The notes beneath the pieces are model-generated. The model ran no database searches. It had not been told where the DNA came from and saw only the letters and a list, made by a program, of their open reading frames with translations. A DNA stretch of 64,000 nt. Source: Cliona cf. orientalis (taxonomy: Eukaryota; Porifera; Demospongiae; Clionaida; Clionaidae). Made by a program: the position numbers and the translations under genes. Within the stretch, counting starts at the first letter, position 1. Every line of letters starts with the position of its first letter. The stretch is from NCBI GenBank assembly GCA_963930775.1, contig OZ005691.1:5763000-5826999 (forward strand), given 5' to 3'. Below are positions 1 through 12,800 of this stretch, piece after piece.

Positions 1-52
1 AATTATTATGTTTGCATGTGTACATAAGATTAACATTCTGCATTATGTGTAG

Positions 53-2619
53 GTTGCAGTTGATTCAATAGAGAACATTCGAACAGTGGCTTCTCTTGGG
101 GTGCAGGAAAACTTCTATGAGCAGTACAAACACAATGTCACTGGACCTTATAAGTAAGAATGCCAGTTCAAATATTAGCTACCTATGTACACTAGAATAG
201 CATTGAACGTACATGTACAAGTTCCAGAGCCTAAAGAAGCTCCTGCATGAACACCCGGGATTCGTGAGTTAACCCCTACAAAATTATGTAGTAGCTAGTA
301 ACAATACTGACTGGAGATTCTATTAATTTCCCTGAATGTGTAATTATGGTCATATATGCATGCTGCCCGTGTCCATGAGCCACTTAGGTGGGTAGGGAGA
401 GTTTCCATGGAACAAAAGAGCTTTTCAACCTACCACCCCTAGTTCTCAAGGCTAGGCACCTATGTGGCTCTGCCTTTTGCTTAAATTAGGTTTGCCTGAG
501 CAGGCAGTGAGATGGTTTTCCCCTTAGGTTTGGATTGGTAGTAGAAGATAAACCTACTGAATTTTCATGTACATTCTTCCTCCCCTATAGGAAATCCCTG
601 GTGAACACTGTCGTGTACGGTCTGACCTACGCCATCTCCCAGGTGGTAATCTACCTCATGTATGCTGTTGTGTTCCGTTTTGGAGCGTTTCAGGTGACCA
701 GGGAGCCTGGCAACATTGCCCATGCTAACTTTGAGGACGTCTTTGTGGCATTCATTGCTCTTGTGTTTGGAGCGGTTGGTGCAGGCCAGGCTGGGGCCTT
801 TGCTCCAAACTATGCCAAGGCAAAACTCTCTGCTGATAGAATATTCTTCCTGTTGGATCGAGTGCCAGTGATTGATGGATACTCAGAGGATGGAGAAAAA
901 CCTGTGAGTGTGGTTGTATTATATAATTATGTTAATTAGTTGAGTATATGCCAGGGATAATGATGAGCGGGGCGGTTTACAGCTGTCCAAGGTGCAATCA
1001 CAAACTACAAAGTTCCACATTGGCTCTAGGTTAGATTGTCTTACATTTAAACCTAATAATCTGGGGAGGGGGCTACCCTCAGACTCCCCTAGGTACATAA
1101 AGCAAATGCATGAATGTATGAAACCTGGCATGCATGCTCATTAATGTTAGTGATGGAGAAAGGATAAAATGTTGCTAGTTCTTTATGCGTGCATACACTT
1201 GTACATACATGTACATGTACACGTACTACTGGGACTCAGTGGGTTGTGTTCATGAGCATAGCACTTTGATTTTTGCGATCTGAATACGAACGGTTCCTTG
1301 CAGGGCAAAGTTGTGGGTGAGGTTGAGACTCGTGAACTCCACTTCAACTACCCTGCCCGTCCTGACGTCAAAGTTCTTCAAGGTCTGAACATCCATGTGA
1401 AACCGGGGCAGACTCTGGCACTGGTCGGACCCAGTGGGTGTGGAAAGAGCACAGTTGTCTCTCTCTTGGAGCGGTTCTATGATCCTCTTTCTGGTTAGTT
1501 TTTACGAGCACTAACCTATTGTGTGAGCATGTAATGTTATTACATGAACTTTTTCGACATTGTGCATGTAGCTGGACAACTCACCCTAGATTAGGATTAG
1601 CTAAACCTATTGAATGCTTCCAAACTTATCGTTCCGTATCAAAATTCTATAAACTTGATAGTCGTTAATTTTATTTTCACAACTTTCAGGCTGCCTGGCT
1701 CTGGATGATAATGATATCCGTGATGTGAATATTCGCTGGCTGAGGCAGCAGATTGGTATAGTGTCCCAGGAGCCAGTGCTATTTGATGCCTCCATTGCTG
1801 AGAATGTCCGCTATGGTGCTCTCTTCCGAGAAGTATCTGATGAGGAGGTAATCGAGGCAACCAAAGCTGCCAACATACACAGCTTCATAGAGTCTCTGCC
1901 ACAGGTACATTGTCAATGCTAGTGAATTTCTTTAATTTTCCGCCTCTACTGAATAGTTTCCAGGGTTTCATTTAGGATTTTTGTCAAGGGTAGGCAAAGC
2001 GACAATTCCAGAGTTAAGGGGGAAATATTGGCGGGCATTAAATTTGGCGGTTGAGCCCAAAATCGCTATTGCAAGAATATTGGCGGATTTAAATTTGGCG
2101 GTTCGGTACGGGATCGCCATACGTATATATGCGAGTAGGAAATTTTGGCGGATTTTAATTTGGCGGTTGCAATATAGACTGCCAAACCGCCAAATTTAAT
2201 TCCCCGCCAAATTTTCCGGCTATATGGTAGTATGTTTTTCCATCCATGAAGAAGGACATTGTGCTCATTAACTTCATTATATTAGGGGGTCTGGGGGTAT
2301 GCTGAAAATTTTTTAATGTTTCAACCTCTGAGACTGTTTCTGGTGGCTTCTGAGCACTCGGATGGGGAAAGTCTGTCAGTAATATCCACTGGTTCCCCTC
2401 TATTTCAAGTCAAATGTTGCAAGGATGTGGGATGTGTCTCCTACCACGAAACTTTAGCTAGTTTATGGCTTAAAATAAGCAAAACTGCCGCTTTGGACAC
2501 TTTTACTGGTTACTTGTGCATGTATTGCATGTATGGATGGTGGCTACTCTCGGGGGGGGGGGGGGGGGAGGGGGGCATGCAGCCAGCTTCCAAGGTGGGG
2601 GCGAGTGACCCCTCCCGCG

Positions 2620-2659
<40 letters not shown>

Positions 2660-3213
2660 AATGAAACCCTGGTTTCTATTTTTGGCAAAGGTTGTCATAT
2701 GTGTATGTATGCTAGAACGTGTATAGGCCCTTGGCCTAGCTATTATACAATTTCAAAGTTCAGCTGTTATGAAACTACTATGCTATTTCACTGCGTTCTC
2801 AGGGCTACAATACTAATGTTGGAGCCAAGGGCACCCAGCTGAGTGGAGGACAGAAGCAGAGAATTGCCATTGCTCGGGCTCTGATCCGTGACCCCAAGGT
2901 CCTTCTCCTCGATGAAGCCACCTCTGCCCTGGATACGGAGAGTGAGAAGATAGTCCAGGAGGCTCTGGACAAGGCCAGGGAAGGTCGCACCGCCATAGTC
3001 ATTGCCCACCGCCTCTCCACCATCTACAATGCTGACTGTATTGTTGTGATCAGTGGTGGTCGTGCCGTAGAGGTGGGTACTCACGCTGAGCTCATGAAGA
3101 TGAGGGGCATCTACTACAAGTTGAATCGCTACCAGGTGGTGGTTGGGGACCAAGAAGAGCAGCCGACTGCATCCAAGTCTCCCGAGAGAGAGGATTCCGA
3201 AGTGCCCCAGTAA
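53..3213 (+). CDS. ABCB-type (MDR/P-glycoprotein-like) ABC transporter, 3' five exons
   Basis: Five exons at 53-153, 591-903, 1304-1493, 1690-1904 and 2803-3213 join through GT-AG introns into an open frame of 410 codons, stop included. The 5' part is outside the window. Residues 1-34 match the intracellular loop of the second membrane domain ([10 protein letters not shown]). About 35-100 carry the last membrane helices. The rest is nucleotide-binding domain 2: Walker [10 protein letters not shown] (180-188), Q-loop IVSQEP (Gln228), signature LSGGQ (286-290), Walker B VLLLDE (306-311) and H-loop His342. All catalytic residues are present, so this half should bind and hydrolyse ATP. The family exports lipids, drugs and other hydrophobic compounds across the plasma membrane; the substrate cannot be told. 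The C-terminal tail is short and acidic. A possible ATTAAA poly(A) signal lies at about 3269. The family call is firm; subfamily B is inferred from the full-transporter-like loop and NBD2 sequence. Confidence 0.95.
154..590 (+). other. ABCB intron
   Basis: Intron bounded by a GTAAGA donor and a CCTATAG acceptor. I see no coding sequence or repeat in it beyond short ACATGTAC-type simple motifs. Confidence 0.8.
904..1303 (+). other. ABCB intron
   Basis: Intron with a GTGAGT donor and a TTGCAG acceptor. It contains a GTACATACATGTACATGTAC-like simple stretch near 1200. I see no coding sequence. Confidence 0.8.
1961..2671. mobile_element. CAGGG-ended non-autonomous element in ABCB intron, copy 1
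   Basis: Inverted termini CAGGGTTTCAT and ATGAAACCCTG are flanked by a 5-bp direct duplication GTTTC (1956-1960 and 2672-2676), so both ends are defined. The interior has long G and C runs (about 2550-2660) and an internal stretch similar to a second copy at 51622-51929 (an AGGGGGTCTGGGGGT-type block and the 'gac/gtttctgg' segment). There is no transposase. CAGGG termini suggest the hAT superfamily, although classical hAT duplications are 8 bp. Confidence 0.8.
2017..2219. repeat. Nested TTGGCGG inverted-repeat element
   Basis: Inside the CAGGG element, ATTAAATTTGGCGGTT recurs three times in direct orientation, and its complement AACCGCCAAATTTAAT follows near 2190. The block can fold on itself and is probably a small element nested in the larger one. 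No target duplication was identified. Confidence 0.55.
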
Positions 3214-4619
3214 CAACCACACTCAGTTTTAGTGCAGACATTCCATTTAATCATGCTGTAATAATTATTATTAAAGCATTATCATTAGCACTTAGCTTAT
3301 TCATTATTGCTGTTAATCGTTATGTTAATTATTATCATCATTTGATTATTTATTTAATATTATCATTGACTTAATTTCATGCCAATATGCTTGTCAATGT
3401 TGTGAACTGGATTCTGTGCAAAATAACGGGCTTATCCAAAGTCCTTATGGAAAAATTAACGTCATTATGATGTTATAGGGGGAGGGGATCTCGGTACACG
3501 TAGTTACAGGCAAGCAAGAAACTCAAAGAAGCACAGGTATATGCAATGAATCCATGAAGACATAGCTAGCACTGTAGAATACAAATGAATACTGAAATTG
3601 AATGTGTAGGCTAAATGGAGCAGAATCAGAGTTTCAGTGTTGAATCTATGCTGAAATCCTGTGACATTAAGGGGGGGGGTCAAATGTTAACGTTACAATG
3701 ATGTTAATTTTTCTATAAGGACTTTGGACAATTCAAGCCCCCTTAATAAAAGTTCCTCCAGCTCTGAAGATACAAAAAATAATAATTATTATTATAATAA
3801 TATACAATTAATGCACGTCGTGTGATCTTGTGCAAGGAACAACCATAATTCTTTCTACATTGTATAGGAAGATGGTAGCAACTCAAACATGCATGCATGC
3901 ACATACCCCTCAACTGATATTATGATGTCATTATTATGGTCATTATATCCCGCCGAGCTAACTGCTGTAGTTGCTATGGTTGTACGTATAATTATTATAT
4001 TATAGTCAGATGATGTCATTATGGGATGTATTGCAGACACGTTGCCATAGTTACATCCCTAGTAGCAATTAATTTTACTTTTCTGGAACAAGCAATATTA
4101 ATTTTGCCCATGCAGTAAGGGTATCGAATCTGGCACAGATAATATATACTAGGTGAATATGGAAAATGGTTCTGTAAATAATTATTTTAAAGTTTGTCAT
4201 CTGTTTTCATTAAAGTTATTCCACTTCATGATGATTACGTCACGTTACATAATTATTATCTCAAGTACATACATAGTGACCCTTTACCGCATACAATGAA
4301 GCCACTAGGGATGTGGTACATAATGCTTTCACAGGCTTAAAAATTATTATATCACGCTCCTTTGGGCTGCAATTAAAATAGATTAGCTCATCACCATAAT
4401 AATAATATAATATTATAGTCTATTAGAGGCTTTATGCATGAGAACAAGTTGGAAAGACAAAATTATTTAATTATAATAATTATTATAATAATTAAAAGAA
4501 CTTTGTTATGTATAATAAATTATTATCATAGTACAGATAAGAATGACAAGTTTGTGTATGATTATATTATATTATAATATTATTATTACATCACCCCACA
4601 TCAATAGTAATTATTATTA
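3214..4619. other. Convergent intergenic region between ABCB and Ank-Roc-COR gene 1
   Basis: The two genes point at each other across 1.4 kb of very AT-rich DNA, with many ATTATTATAATAAT-type stretches able to form weak hairpins. Both 3' UTRs and poly(A) sites must lie here. I see no ORF with recognisable coding content. Confidence 0.7.
3428..3740. repeat. Imperfect inverted-repeat element, about 0.3 kb
   Basis: CCAAAGTCCTTATGGAAAAA at 3437 is matched in reverse complement near 3708-3727, and the similarity runs outward to GGGCTT/AAGCCC and inward through the ATGATGTTA segment. Arms are about 45 bp. No clear target duplication is visible. Confidence 0.55.
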
Positions 4620-6843
4620 TTACCAAACACAGAGAATGAGTGGGTTTCTTCCCGCAAAAATACTAAACTGATCCAGCTGTTTGCGAAGGTTGTATTGTGT
4701 TGCCTCTGCTCCCATCTCCTCCCTCCATAGCTGAAACACTCGCACTAGTCTATGAACATCCCCTGGGGGAGCACGATCCATGAGATTAGCAAGCCGAATC
4801 GGACAAGTCTTAAAGATTTCAATAATGTAGTCGGTATTCTTGTACATGCACTTAGCGATTTCAAAAAGAAATCCATCTTCTATGGGGACTAGATCATCTT
4901 CCATAAATAGTTCATTGAGAATAGACTGTTTGAATCCTAGGTATGGTTCATAGCAAAGTAGACCACCCATTAGATCGACCATCTGATTGTCATTGTCTAG
5001 CACACCAAGTTTGCCTACTACAATAGCTTGTGCTGCTTGTTTCATAGTTACAATTTTCATGTTAGAAAAATCTAAAGGATAGCTGACAGTATCTTGGGGA
5101 TGCAGGAATGACTCCTCAATTGTAACTTTTGGACACAGTTCTTTCTTTGTGTCAAGAACTATCTTGATAATCTGCGAGCGTACAAAAGTCAGACTCGTTT
5201 GGGATTCTATTTGTTTCAGTGATCTTGTTAAGACAATGACACTCTTCTGGTTGACTACTTCGACAAAAATTTCAAGTCCTGATGTATCCGACCAACAGAT
5301 TCCACATTTCCACACGTAACAATTTCTTTCAAGCACTGATTTTTTTTCAGATGTGACGAAAGCCAAGCTGTATGCTAATCGAAGAAGAAGAACTTGAAGA
5401 AAGCGTGGAGTAAGAAATTGTCCATGCTTGTTGCACTGTAGAAGCCACCCACTATGATAGCCAAACTGACTGTTAGGCTGCCACACATTGGGAGGGACAT
5501 TTAGGTCTACAAGACCAGGAAAGTACAGAAATTTTTCATCTGAAGGAGAGCAATCAGCTTTAGCATGCAGCAGGGTGAGAATCTCTGGGTCTGTCATTTC
5601 ATGACAGAATTCTAGGTGGCACAAGAACTGGCATATCATATGATGGTCAAGACTGGGAAACAGTGCTGCAAGTTTAGATAGTGGTACCACACCAGTGCAA
5701 GTGGAGATACCCTGATGCTCTTTGAATCCTTCAGGGGCAAAGATGACTCCATTGACTCGGGAGAGAAGAACAACTTTATTAAACACTATCCAACTGATTT
5801 CTGGCTGCTGGCTATTCTTCATGAAGAGAATATCTCCTCGCTTATTCAACATTTCACACACTTCAATAAGATTGGATGAGAGCACACAGTTGAGGTACAT
5901 GTAACGTTCAGTGTCAGCACAGCAAATCATTTCTTGTCTTGCTATGTCAAGCTTGACAGCTGGTTCATCTCTAAATTTATCAAACAGAAAAATTAGGAAG
6001 CTACGATGAGTAATGGCCATTGTTTCTATGTTTCTCAATACCCGACAGCTATGAGAGAGAACTGAACGTAATCGGGACATAGATGATGACTCAGCATATC
6101 GGCAATCCAGCATGACCTTCCCAGCAATTGAAATATTATCTAGATTATGATGCTTGGTGATGGATCGCAATGACCTTAAATTTAGCCTCATATCACTGGA
6201 AGACAAGGTGTCTACATGGCTACCGACGACCACCAGATGTGACTCTGACCTTCCCTCAGTGCTGTGGTTGTTAATGAACTCAAACCAATACTGAAGTGTT
6301 TCTCTGATGTGACCTTTACCAGCTCTCATATCAATGACCAGGACAATAATTGATGGAGAAGTGGTCATCGAATTCTGGAGGAGGGCATCATGACCAGCAT
6401 AGAACTCTCGATGACCAGCGAAGTCATATAAGGTCACACGGCCCAAGGATTTACTCTCAATGTCATAAGGGATAATACCAGTCGTTCTTTCATCAACGTC
6501 TGTGACCTTCGATAGCCGATGCCTAAAGCGGACTAGCATACCATCACCCTCTGTCTTGAGAGACTTCACCAGTGTACTCTTTCCCACTCCAGAATTTCCA
6601 AGTATGAACATTTTGATGGATATGTCGGCAGGCTCTTCTTGAAGTTGTTGAGGAAAATAATTGCTTATGAGAACTTTAGTCGGTGTTGCTCTGAACTTGA
6701 GAAGAAGACGGATATGGTCAGGCTCCCTTGCAATGTCTAGTGGTGTTTTGCCATCATGTGTAGCACTGTTAGGATCGCAATGCCCATGTTCAAGGAGATA
6801 GGCTATAAGAGCAGCTACTGTTTTCTTGTTAGACCACGAAGTC
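4620..6843 (-). CDS. Gene 1 terminal exon: ankyrin end, Roc GTPase and COR
   Basis: A 2224-bp exon open from the TCTGTAG acceptor to the stop. It codes the last ankyrin unit, the Roc domain (GNSGVGKS, DFAGHREFYAGHD, GSHVD) and about 500 residues of COR-like sequence, including APEGFKEHQ, LCHLEFCHE and RLVRVFQLWREEMG. It ends GRNPL plus five residues and a stop. In gene 3 the same position is a splice donor leading to Death-domain exons, so gene 1 appears to have lost that extension. Confidence 0.93.
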
Positions 6844-9800
6844 CTACAGATGTAATTTGTGAGGTGGATACAATTGATCATTATAAGATGCTGACCTCCG
6901 CAATTAGTAATCATACTAGAGCAATAATTATATTATTATTGTTTGCAGAGTGCAAACACTTTTGTGTCATATCTTGGATGTGTATGTATCACTTTTCAGG
7001 AATTTAATATCTGCACATGCACACAACATTTGAATCAGATGCAATATGCACTTGATATAATATGTTGTTACAGTTTGACTTAAGATTTAGGTAAGGTGAC
7101 AGGATCATAGTAAGTGAAACAACGCTGAGCTGCCTGATACAGATAGACATGGTATTTCAAAGGGAACATCTCAATTATTGGTGCAACAAGAATATGACTA
7201 TCGGTTTTTAATGCGACATGACTTAAACTCCAGTATGGAAGACATCTGGAAAAGATTATGCAGTTAGCTAGTTAGCATAAACCGTCGATTATCGACCACT
7301 ATGTATTCTCGACCAGGTATATATATACCTGGTCGAGAATACATAGTGATATATACCTGGTCGAGAATACATAGTGGTCGATAATCGACGGTTGATCTCT
7401 CGTGTAGCCGGTGTGTTCGCTCCGTGAAAAGCTACGTATATCTTCACGGAGTCCGTGAAGATATACGTAGCTTTTCACGGAGCGAACACACCGGCTACAC
7501 GAGAGATCAACTGAGATCGAGAATCGGTAAGTTTAGCTACCTTTTGCGGCCACTTTTCGTATCTTTGTTCACATCATTTCCATTCTTTTATACAGCACAA
7601 TTATAGTACAATAGTTACTCCTGTACCCTGCTGTCTATTTCCATGGCCAGGAGCTCAAAGCAATGTCGACGAAGACGCTCAAGTGCTTCTCAGGCTACAA
7701 AGCCGCGGTGATGCTGAGCCGGTGGAAAGCGAAAGCAGTGGAGCGATTCGTCGATGGTAGCAGCCATGGAGGCAGACAAAGATGGAACTATATCCATAAA
7801 CAAATCGGCATTGCTACATGGTGTACTCCCAACTACTTTGAAGGATCGCCTAAGCGGCAGAGTGAAACACGGAACTAAACCAGGGCCAAGACCGTACTTA
7901 AATGACCAAGAGGAGCTCTAGCAGACCACCTTATCGAAGCAGCCAAGATTGGCTATGGTAAGACCAGAAAGGAGGTGAAATCAATAGTTGAGAGAGTAGC
8001 TGAGGAAAAGCATTGCCTTCGTGGGACGCAAGTGACCGATGGATGGTGGACGAAATTTCTTCAAAGACAGCCTCAATTATCCTTAAGACGTGGTGATGCT
8101 ACAGGCCATGTCCGTATGGATTCTACTATTAGAGAAGCAATCGAGCAGTATTTCGACCTTCTAGAGGAAACCCTTAAGAAGCATGACTTGTCCGACTTTC
8201 CCGCTCAGATCTATAACATGGATGAGAGTGGAGTGCCTCTCAATCCTTGTCCTCCAAATGTTGCTGAAAAAGGATAGAAGAAGGTGCGTTATCGAGTGTC
8301 AGGAAAGAAGGGCCAAATCACTGTCTTGGGTTGTGTTAATGCTATTGGGCAATCGATACCACCCATGGTGATATTTGAGGGCAAGTACTTGAACCATCAA
8401 TGGACTGAAGGAGAAGTACCTGGGACGCACTATGGGATGAGCGGTAAAGGTTGGATAGACCAAGAATTATTCAGAAACTGGCTCAAGAATCATTTCTTGA
8501 AATATGCTGTATCAGGATGACCACTTTTGCTTCTACTGGATGGGCACAGCTCTCATTATGAGCCTCAAAGTGTTGAGATTGCAAAGGAGGAAGACATAAT
8601 ACTTTTCTGTTTACATCCACATACAACACAGGATTCACAGCCCCTTGATTGCACAGTGTTCAGTCCACTCAAGCGTCATTGGTCAGATGTTTGCCACCAA
8701 TATCAACAGCGTAACCTTGGTGCTGTGATAAGCAAGCTAAATTTTCCCGTCTCATTTCCCAAGCCTGGCTAACGGCACTTTCCCCTGCAAATATCATTGC
8801 TGGTTTTCGTAAATGTGGCATCCATCCATTTAATCGACAAGCAATTCCTCTGTCTCATGAAGCTCCTACAGACAGTGCAAAGCCTACTGGTCCATCTACC
8901 ACAGAAGATTCAACCACTACAAAAGAAGATGGCAGTAGCACAAAGACTGCACCAGAAAACACTTCTTCCGAAGTAAATTTTACTACACAGCAAATTGAGC
9001 TATTTAGTACGAGATTTATGGAAGGGTATGACATGTATGATGATCAGGAGTATATTACATGGCTTCAGCTCACACACCCAGAAGCAGTACCAAATACTAT
9101 CACTACCCCTCCAGATGGGCCAAGTCTACTTGATGAATTTTCTGATGTTCTTCCAGTTGACCCTGTTCCAATGGACGACCCAGCTAATCATCAATCCACA
9201 CATTCAGTGATACCTTCACGTACTACACCTTGCTCCAATGATTCCTCAAATAGTCCTACTTCTGAAGATAATTCCGCTAGTTCCTCATCCACTTTGAACT
9301 CAAAAGACAAATCTCCTTCAGGTGAACCTGTTTCATCTAGTCACTCTGACCCCCAGTTAGTGCCTGGTGTGTCTGCAACTCCTTCACGTGCAACAGGTGG
9401 GAGCGAACAGCAGAAAAGTTTGAGTTCAGTGGACAAGTACTTAAAACTGCCAACTGCTCCTAAAATAAAAGAACCGACGGCACCTTCTAGTACACGTGCT
9501 ATGACTGGAGCTCGAGTACTCACAAGTGCTGAGTGCTTAGCAATCATAAAGGAAAAGGAATAGAAAAAGAAACGGCAAGAAGAAGAAAAGGAGAACAGAA
9601 AGAAACTGAGAGAAGAGAAAAAGAAGCAACGGGAGGAGGAGAAGCAAAAGAAGGCGGAACAAAAAAATATTAAAAGAGAGCGAAAGAGAGAAGCAGAGAG
9701 AAAAGAAGGCAGAGGAAAAAGCACGAAAGGCAGAAGAGCAAGCAAAAAAGTCAAGAGCAGATACCACTAGTAAAACGGCAGCAAGAGGGGCCCCCTCGGA

Positions 9801-12800
9801 ACGATCCCAACCTCCTCAACCCAAACGGATTCTTCGTGACTGTACAAATGTGCCTGAACCCAAAAGACCAAGAGAAGATACGCAAAGTACAGGTTTTAAT
9901 AAACGTTGTGTTTGCCTACAGTCATATGAAGAGGACGTGGAGCTGGGTTCGGTGTTGAATGGATCCAGTGTGCCTGTGAACGCTGGCTTCATGAAGACTA
10001 TATTATTGACTGTATCATGGACAGCAGTGACAAAGAGAGGCTATGCCCCTTCTGTACTTAGCTAGCTCCATGCATCCCTTCATACAAGCCCCATTTCTGG
10101 ACTGTTGAACCTTGATTCATCGTCAACAAAATATTCTTTACGTTTGCACGCGCTTGCGTGTAGTAATTGCAATATATGCACGTATGCACTGGTATGCTAT
10201 AGTATTGTATACTATATAAAATGAATTGTCAAATATTTCTAGATCAAAACAATATACGCTTATTTAGAGTTAGTTGAACTTTGTATCTTACATATAGGGA
10301 GCCGCTGGGTCGTTCCTACAAAGAGTTATAGACACGCCTTTCCAATCTGGTCGATAATTGGAATGGCATTTTGTATGTGTGGACAATGTTAGATACGGGT
10401 GATCGATAAAATTAATAATAAATTACATGCCCTGATGTTTGGCTTGCCGCTCAAACTCTGAAAATGACAACTTCTCTGAGAGTTGCTCAAAGGATAGGGG
10501 GTGTTCCAGGCTGCTGATAGGTGCAAGAATCGTGTTCGTCGGACATTCCGTTGTGAAGATACACAGGTAAGTATAAATTATCGTTGATAATCGACGGCTT
10601 ACGCTAGTTCATACACAATCATAAGGGCACGCATAAAGTAAATAAGAAAGCGTATGTACGTATATATATATCTCAATACCGTATTTTCCCGCTATTAAGC
10701 ACATGCGCTTATATCTCCACAGGAAGAAAACCTGCACTCAATAGCGAACTGCACCTAATAGCGAGATGCGCCTACCAAAGAATGGCTGCATCCAAGAACG
10801 CATGTGAGCTTGCGGTATCATTTAGGGGCATGGCCAATTGATGGCTCACACAACATTCGTGTTGCTGCATTCCGCCCAGCTCGAAATGGCGCTCATAGCT
10901 CGAAGAACCTGAGAATCGATAGTGGGCATCGTGATTTCGAGTATTACTAGAAACGGCTAGAACCTTGGGCTAGCAAGAAAGCATACAGATATCGAGGTCA
11001 AGGGTCACATATGCGCTTATACGCAAATGCACCTAACAACGAGTGCTTAGGTCAGGAAAATGGCATACGCTTAATAACGAATATGCGCTTATGAGTGAGA
11101 TGCGCCTAATAACGAGAAAATACGGTATTATACATCAGTGACACTAGTTTGGGGTTATTAAGTGCATGTGTAATAAACCTCGGAACCTATTGCTAAATAT
11201 ATGAAAAACATGACCATATTATCTCCAGTAGCTGCATAGTTCTAATGGTTCATATGGTAAACGGTCGTCAATATAGTGTATACACTGTCCACGCCACATC
11301 GATGCTGGCGCCTCAATCGCAGAGATGGAGTGTGAGACCAATTCTCTACCTCGACAATGACAAATTTCAATCACAGGAGACAAGCTCGACACTGGGGCAC
11401 CATACAGCTTCTGAACATCAGGTTGGTCGCGGCATGGCACACAGCGTGCGTGCTATAATATTATAGCACATGGCTAGCTTTATTTATCCATGATGTCATA
11501 ATATATTTTGCATCCCAGGAAATTTGGCATCCCCATTCCATATATCCTAGGATATTATGCACCCCGCTAGGCTAGGATATTTGGAACCCCCTTGTGAGTA
11601 AGGAATTCTGTACCCCCTACCAAATCTCCTAGGAATTTTGATATCCCCATACCAAATTTCCAAGGAACTTTGGTATCCCCTACCAAATAGCCTAGAAATT
11701 TTAATACCCCCATTAATAAATTCTAGGAACTTTGAGAGAACAGCCATTAGCTACTACGAATTATTGCTTCTGCAAGAATTGCAGTACCACAAGATGTTCT
11801 TCCTGGATCTGCAATAATTAGACCACTGGTTTATCGGCTAATCAATGTTCAGGAACAGAAGACACACCAACATAAAACCATAGCTCACATTCGATCGTTT
11901 TGTCTTGATAATATATCTCGGGTATGTACATGTATACAGAACAGGTGCTGTATAGCTAATTCTCATTATCATGGAGAACCGTATCCAGAAAATCACTTTT
12001 GCTTCTTTAAGAAAGTTGAAAATCTTCACTTTAACAAAGGAGATGTTAGCTCATTTGACTATGATCAAATTTAACTGCTCGAAGGATCCAAGATACAAAT
12101 GTCACAGTAGTCTTGCGTGCCAGCCCCTCCTCTTCAAGGTCGGAGGAGGGGCTGGCCGCGCTCAAGACTATGCACAGCCACTCCAATGCTGAACTGGTGG
12201 GATATACACCATGAGATGAGCAGGAACTACTTCTACATCACCCTCTTTTGCCCTCTGAGGTGTAGGATAACCTCGAGCTCAACCTGTATCAATCGGCGTT
12301 GTGCGTGAGAAGTGGGTTCAATATTTCCTAAGGGGTACCATTGTGGATACCGTATATCCTAAGTATATATGGCATGGGGGAGCAAATTATCCTAGGATAT
12401 CTTGCAGGGGGTACCAAAAAGCGGGGATGTCAGAATTACTGTGACAACAGGATTACGTCAGCCAAAAGAATGCGTGAAGTTCAGCTGGCGGTATATACTT
12501 GTCAAAGAAATTAAAGTAGCACTCAGCTTATAATGTATTTGCTGGATACAGGCGTCAGATACTCTACATTATTATACCGATTTTAAGTCTCAGAAAGGTT
12601 CCACAGAGGCCCTGAATTTTCAGGCAATTACCTCATAGATTATGTCATCATTACCTAATAACCACAGAAAAGTAAATTGCTACTGGAGATGTAGTGAACA
12701 ACTTAGACTACATCCCGAGTCCCTCATGAAAAGTAGCTATTGCACCGTGCTACTGTATGCGCCATAATTCGAACTAGGAAACATCGACAAAGTACGCATG

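Larger units (their letters stand above)
7280..10599 (+). mobile_element. pogo/Tigger-type DNA transposon, 3.3 kb, TA target
   Basis: Left end AACCGTCGATTATC (7280) and right end GATAATCGACGGCT (10586-10599) are near-perfect inverted termini, each bordered by TA (7278-7279 and 10600-10601), as expected for the Tc1/mariner-pogo superfamily. It encloses a broken CENP-B/Tigger-like transposase. It sits in the last intron of gene 1 in the opposite orientation. The left end is unusual in being built of two long palindromes. Confidence 0.85.

Noticed and set aside
2503..2726. Pro- and Gly-rich ORFs on both strands
   Set aside because: They are translations of long C and G runs inside a MITE in the ABCB intron; no codon bias or homology.
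4620..6843. Bacterial-type ROCO protein, hence horizontal transfer or contamination
   Set aside because: The gene has spliceosomal introns and tandem paralogs in the same contig as an ABCB gene, so it is eukaryotic.
9341..9767. Phe/Leu/Ser-rich minus-strand ORFs resembling membrane proteins
   Set aside because: They are the antisense of the Lys/Glu-rich and Ser-rich transposase tail, whose AAG/GAA codons read as CTT/TTC.
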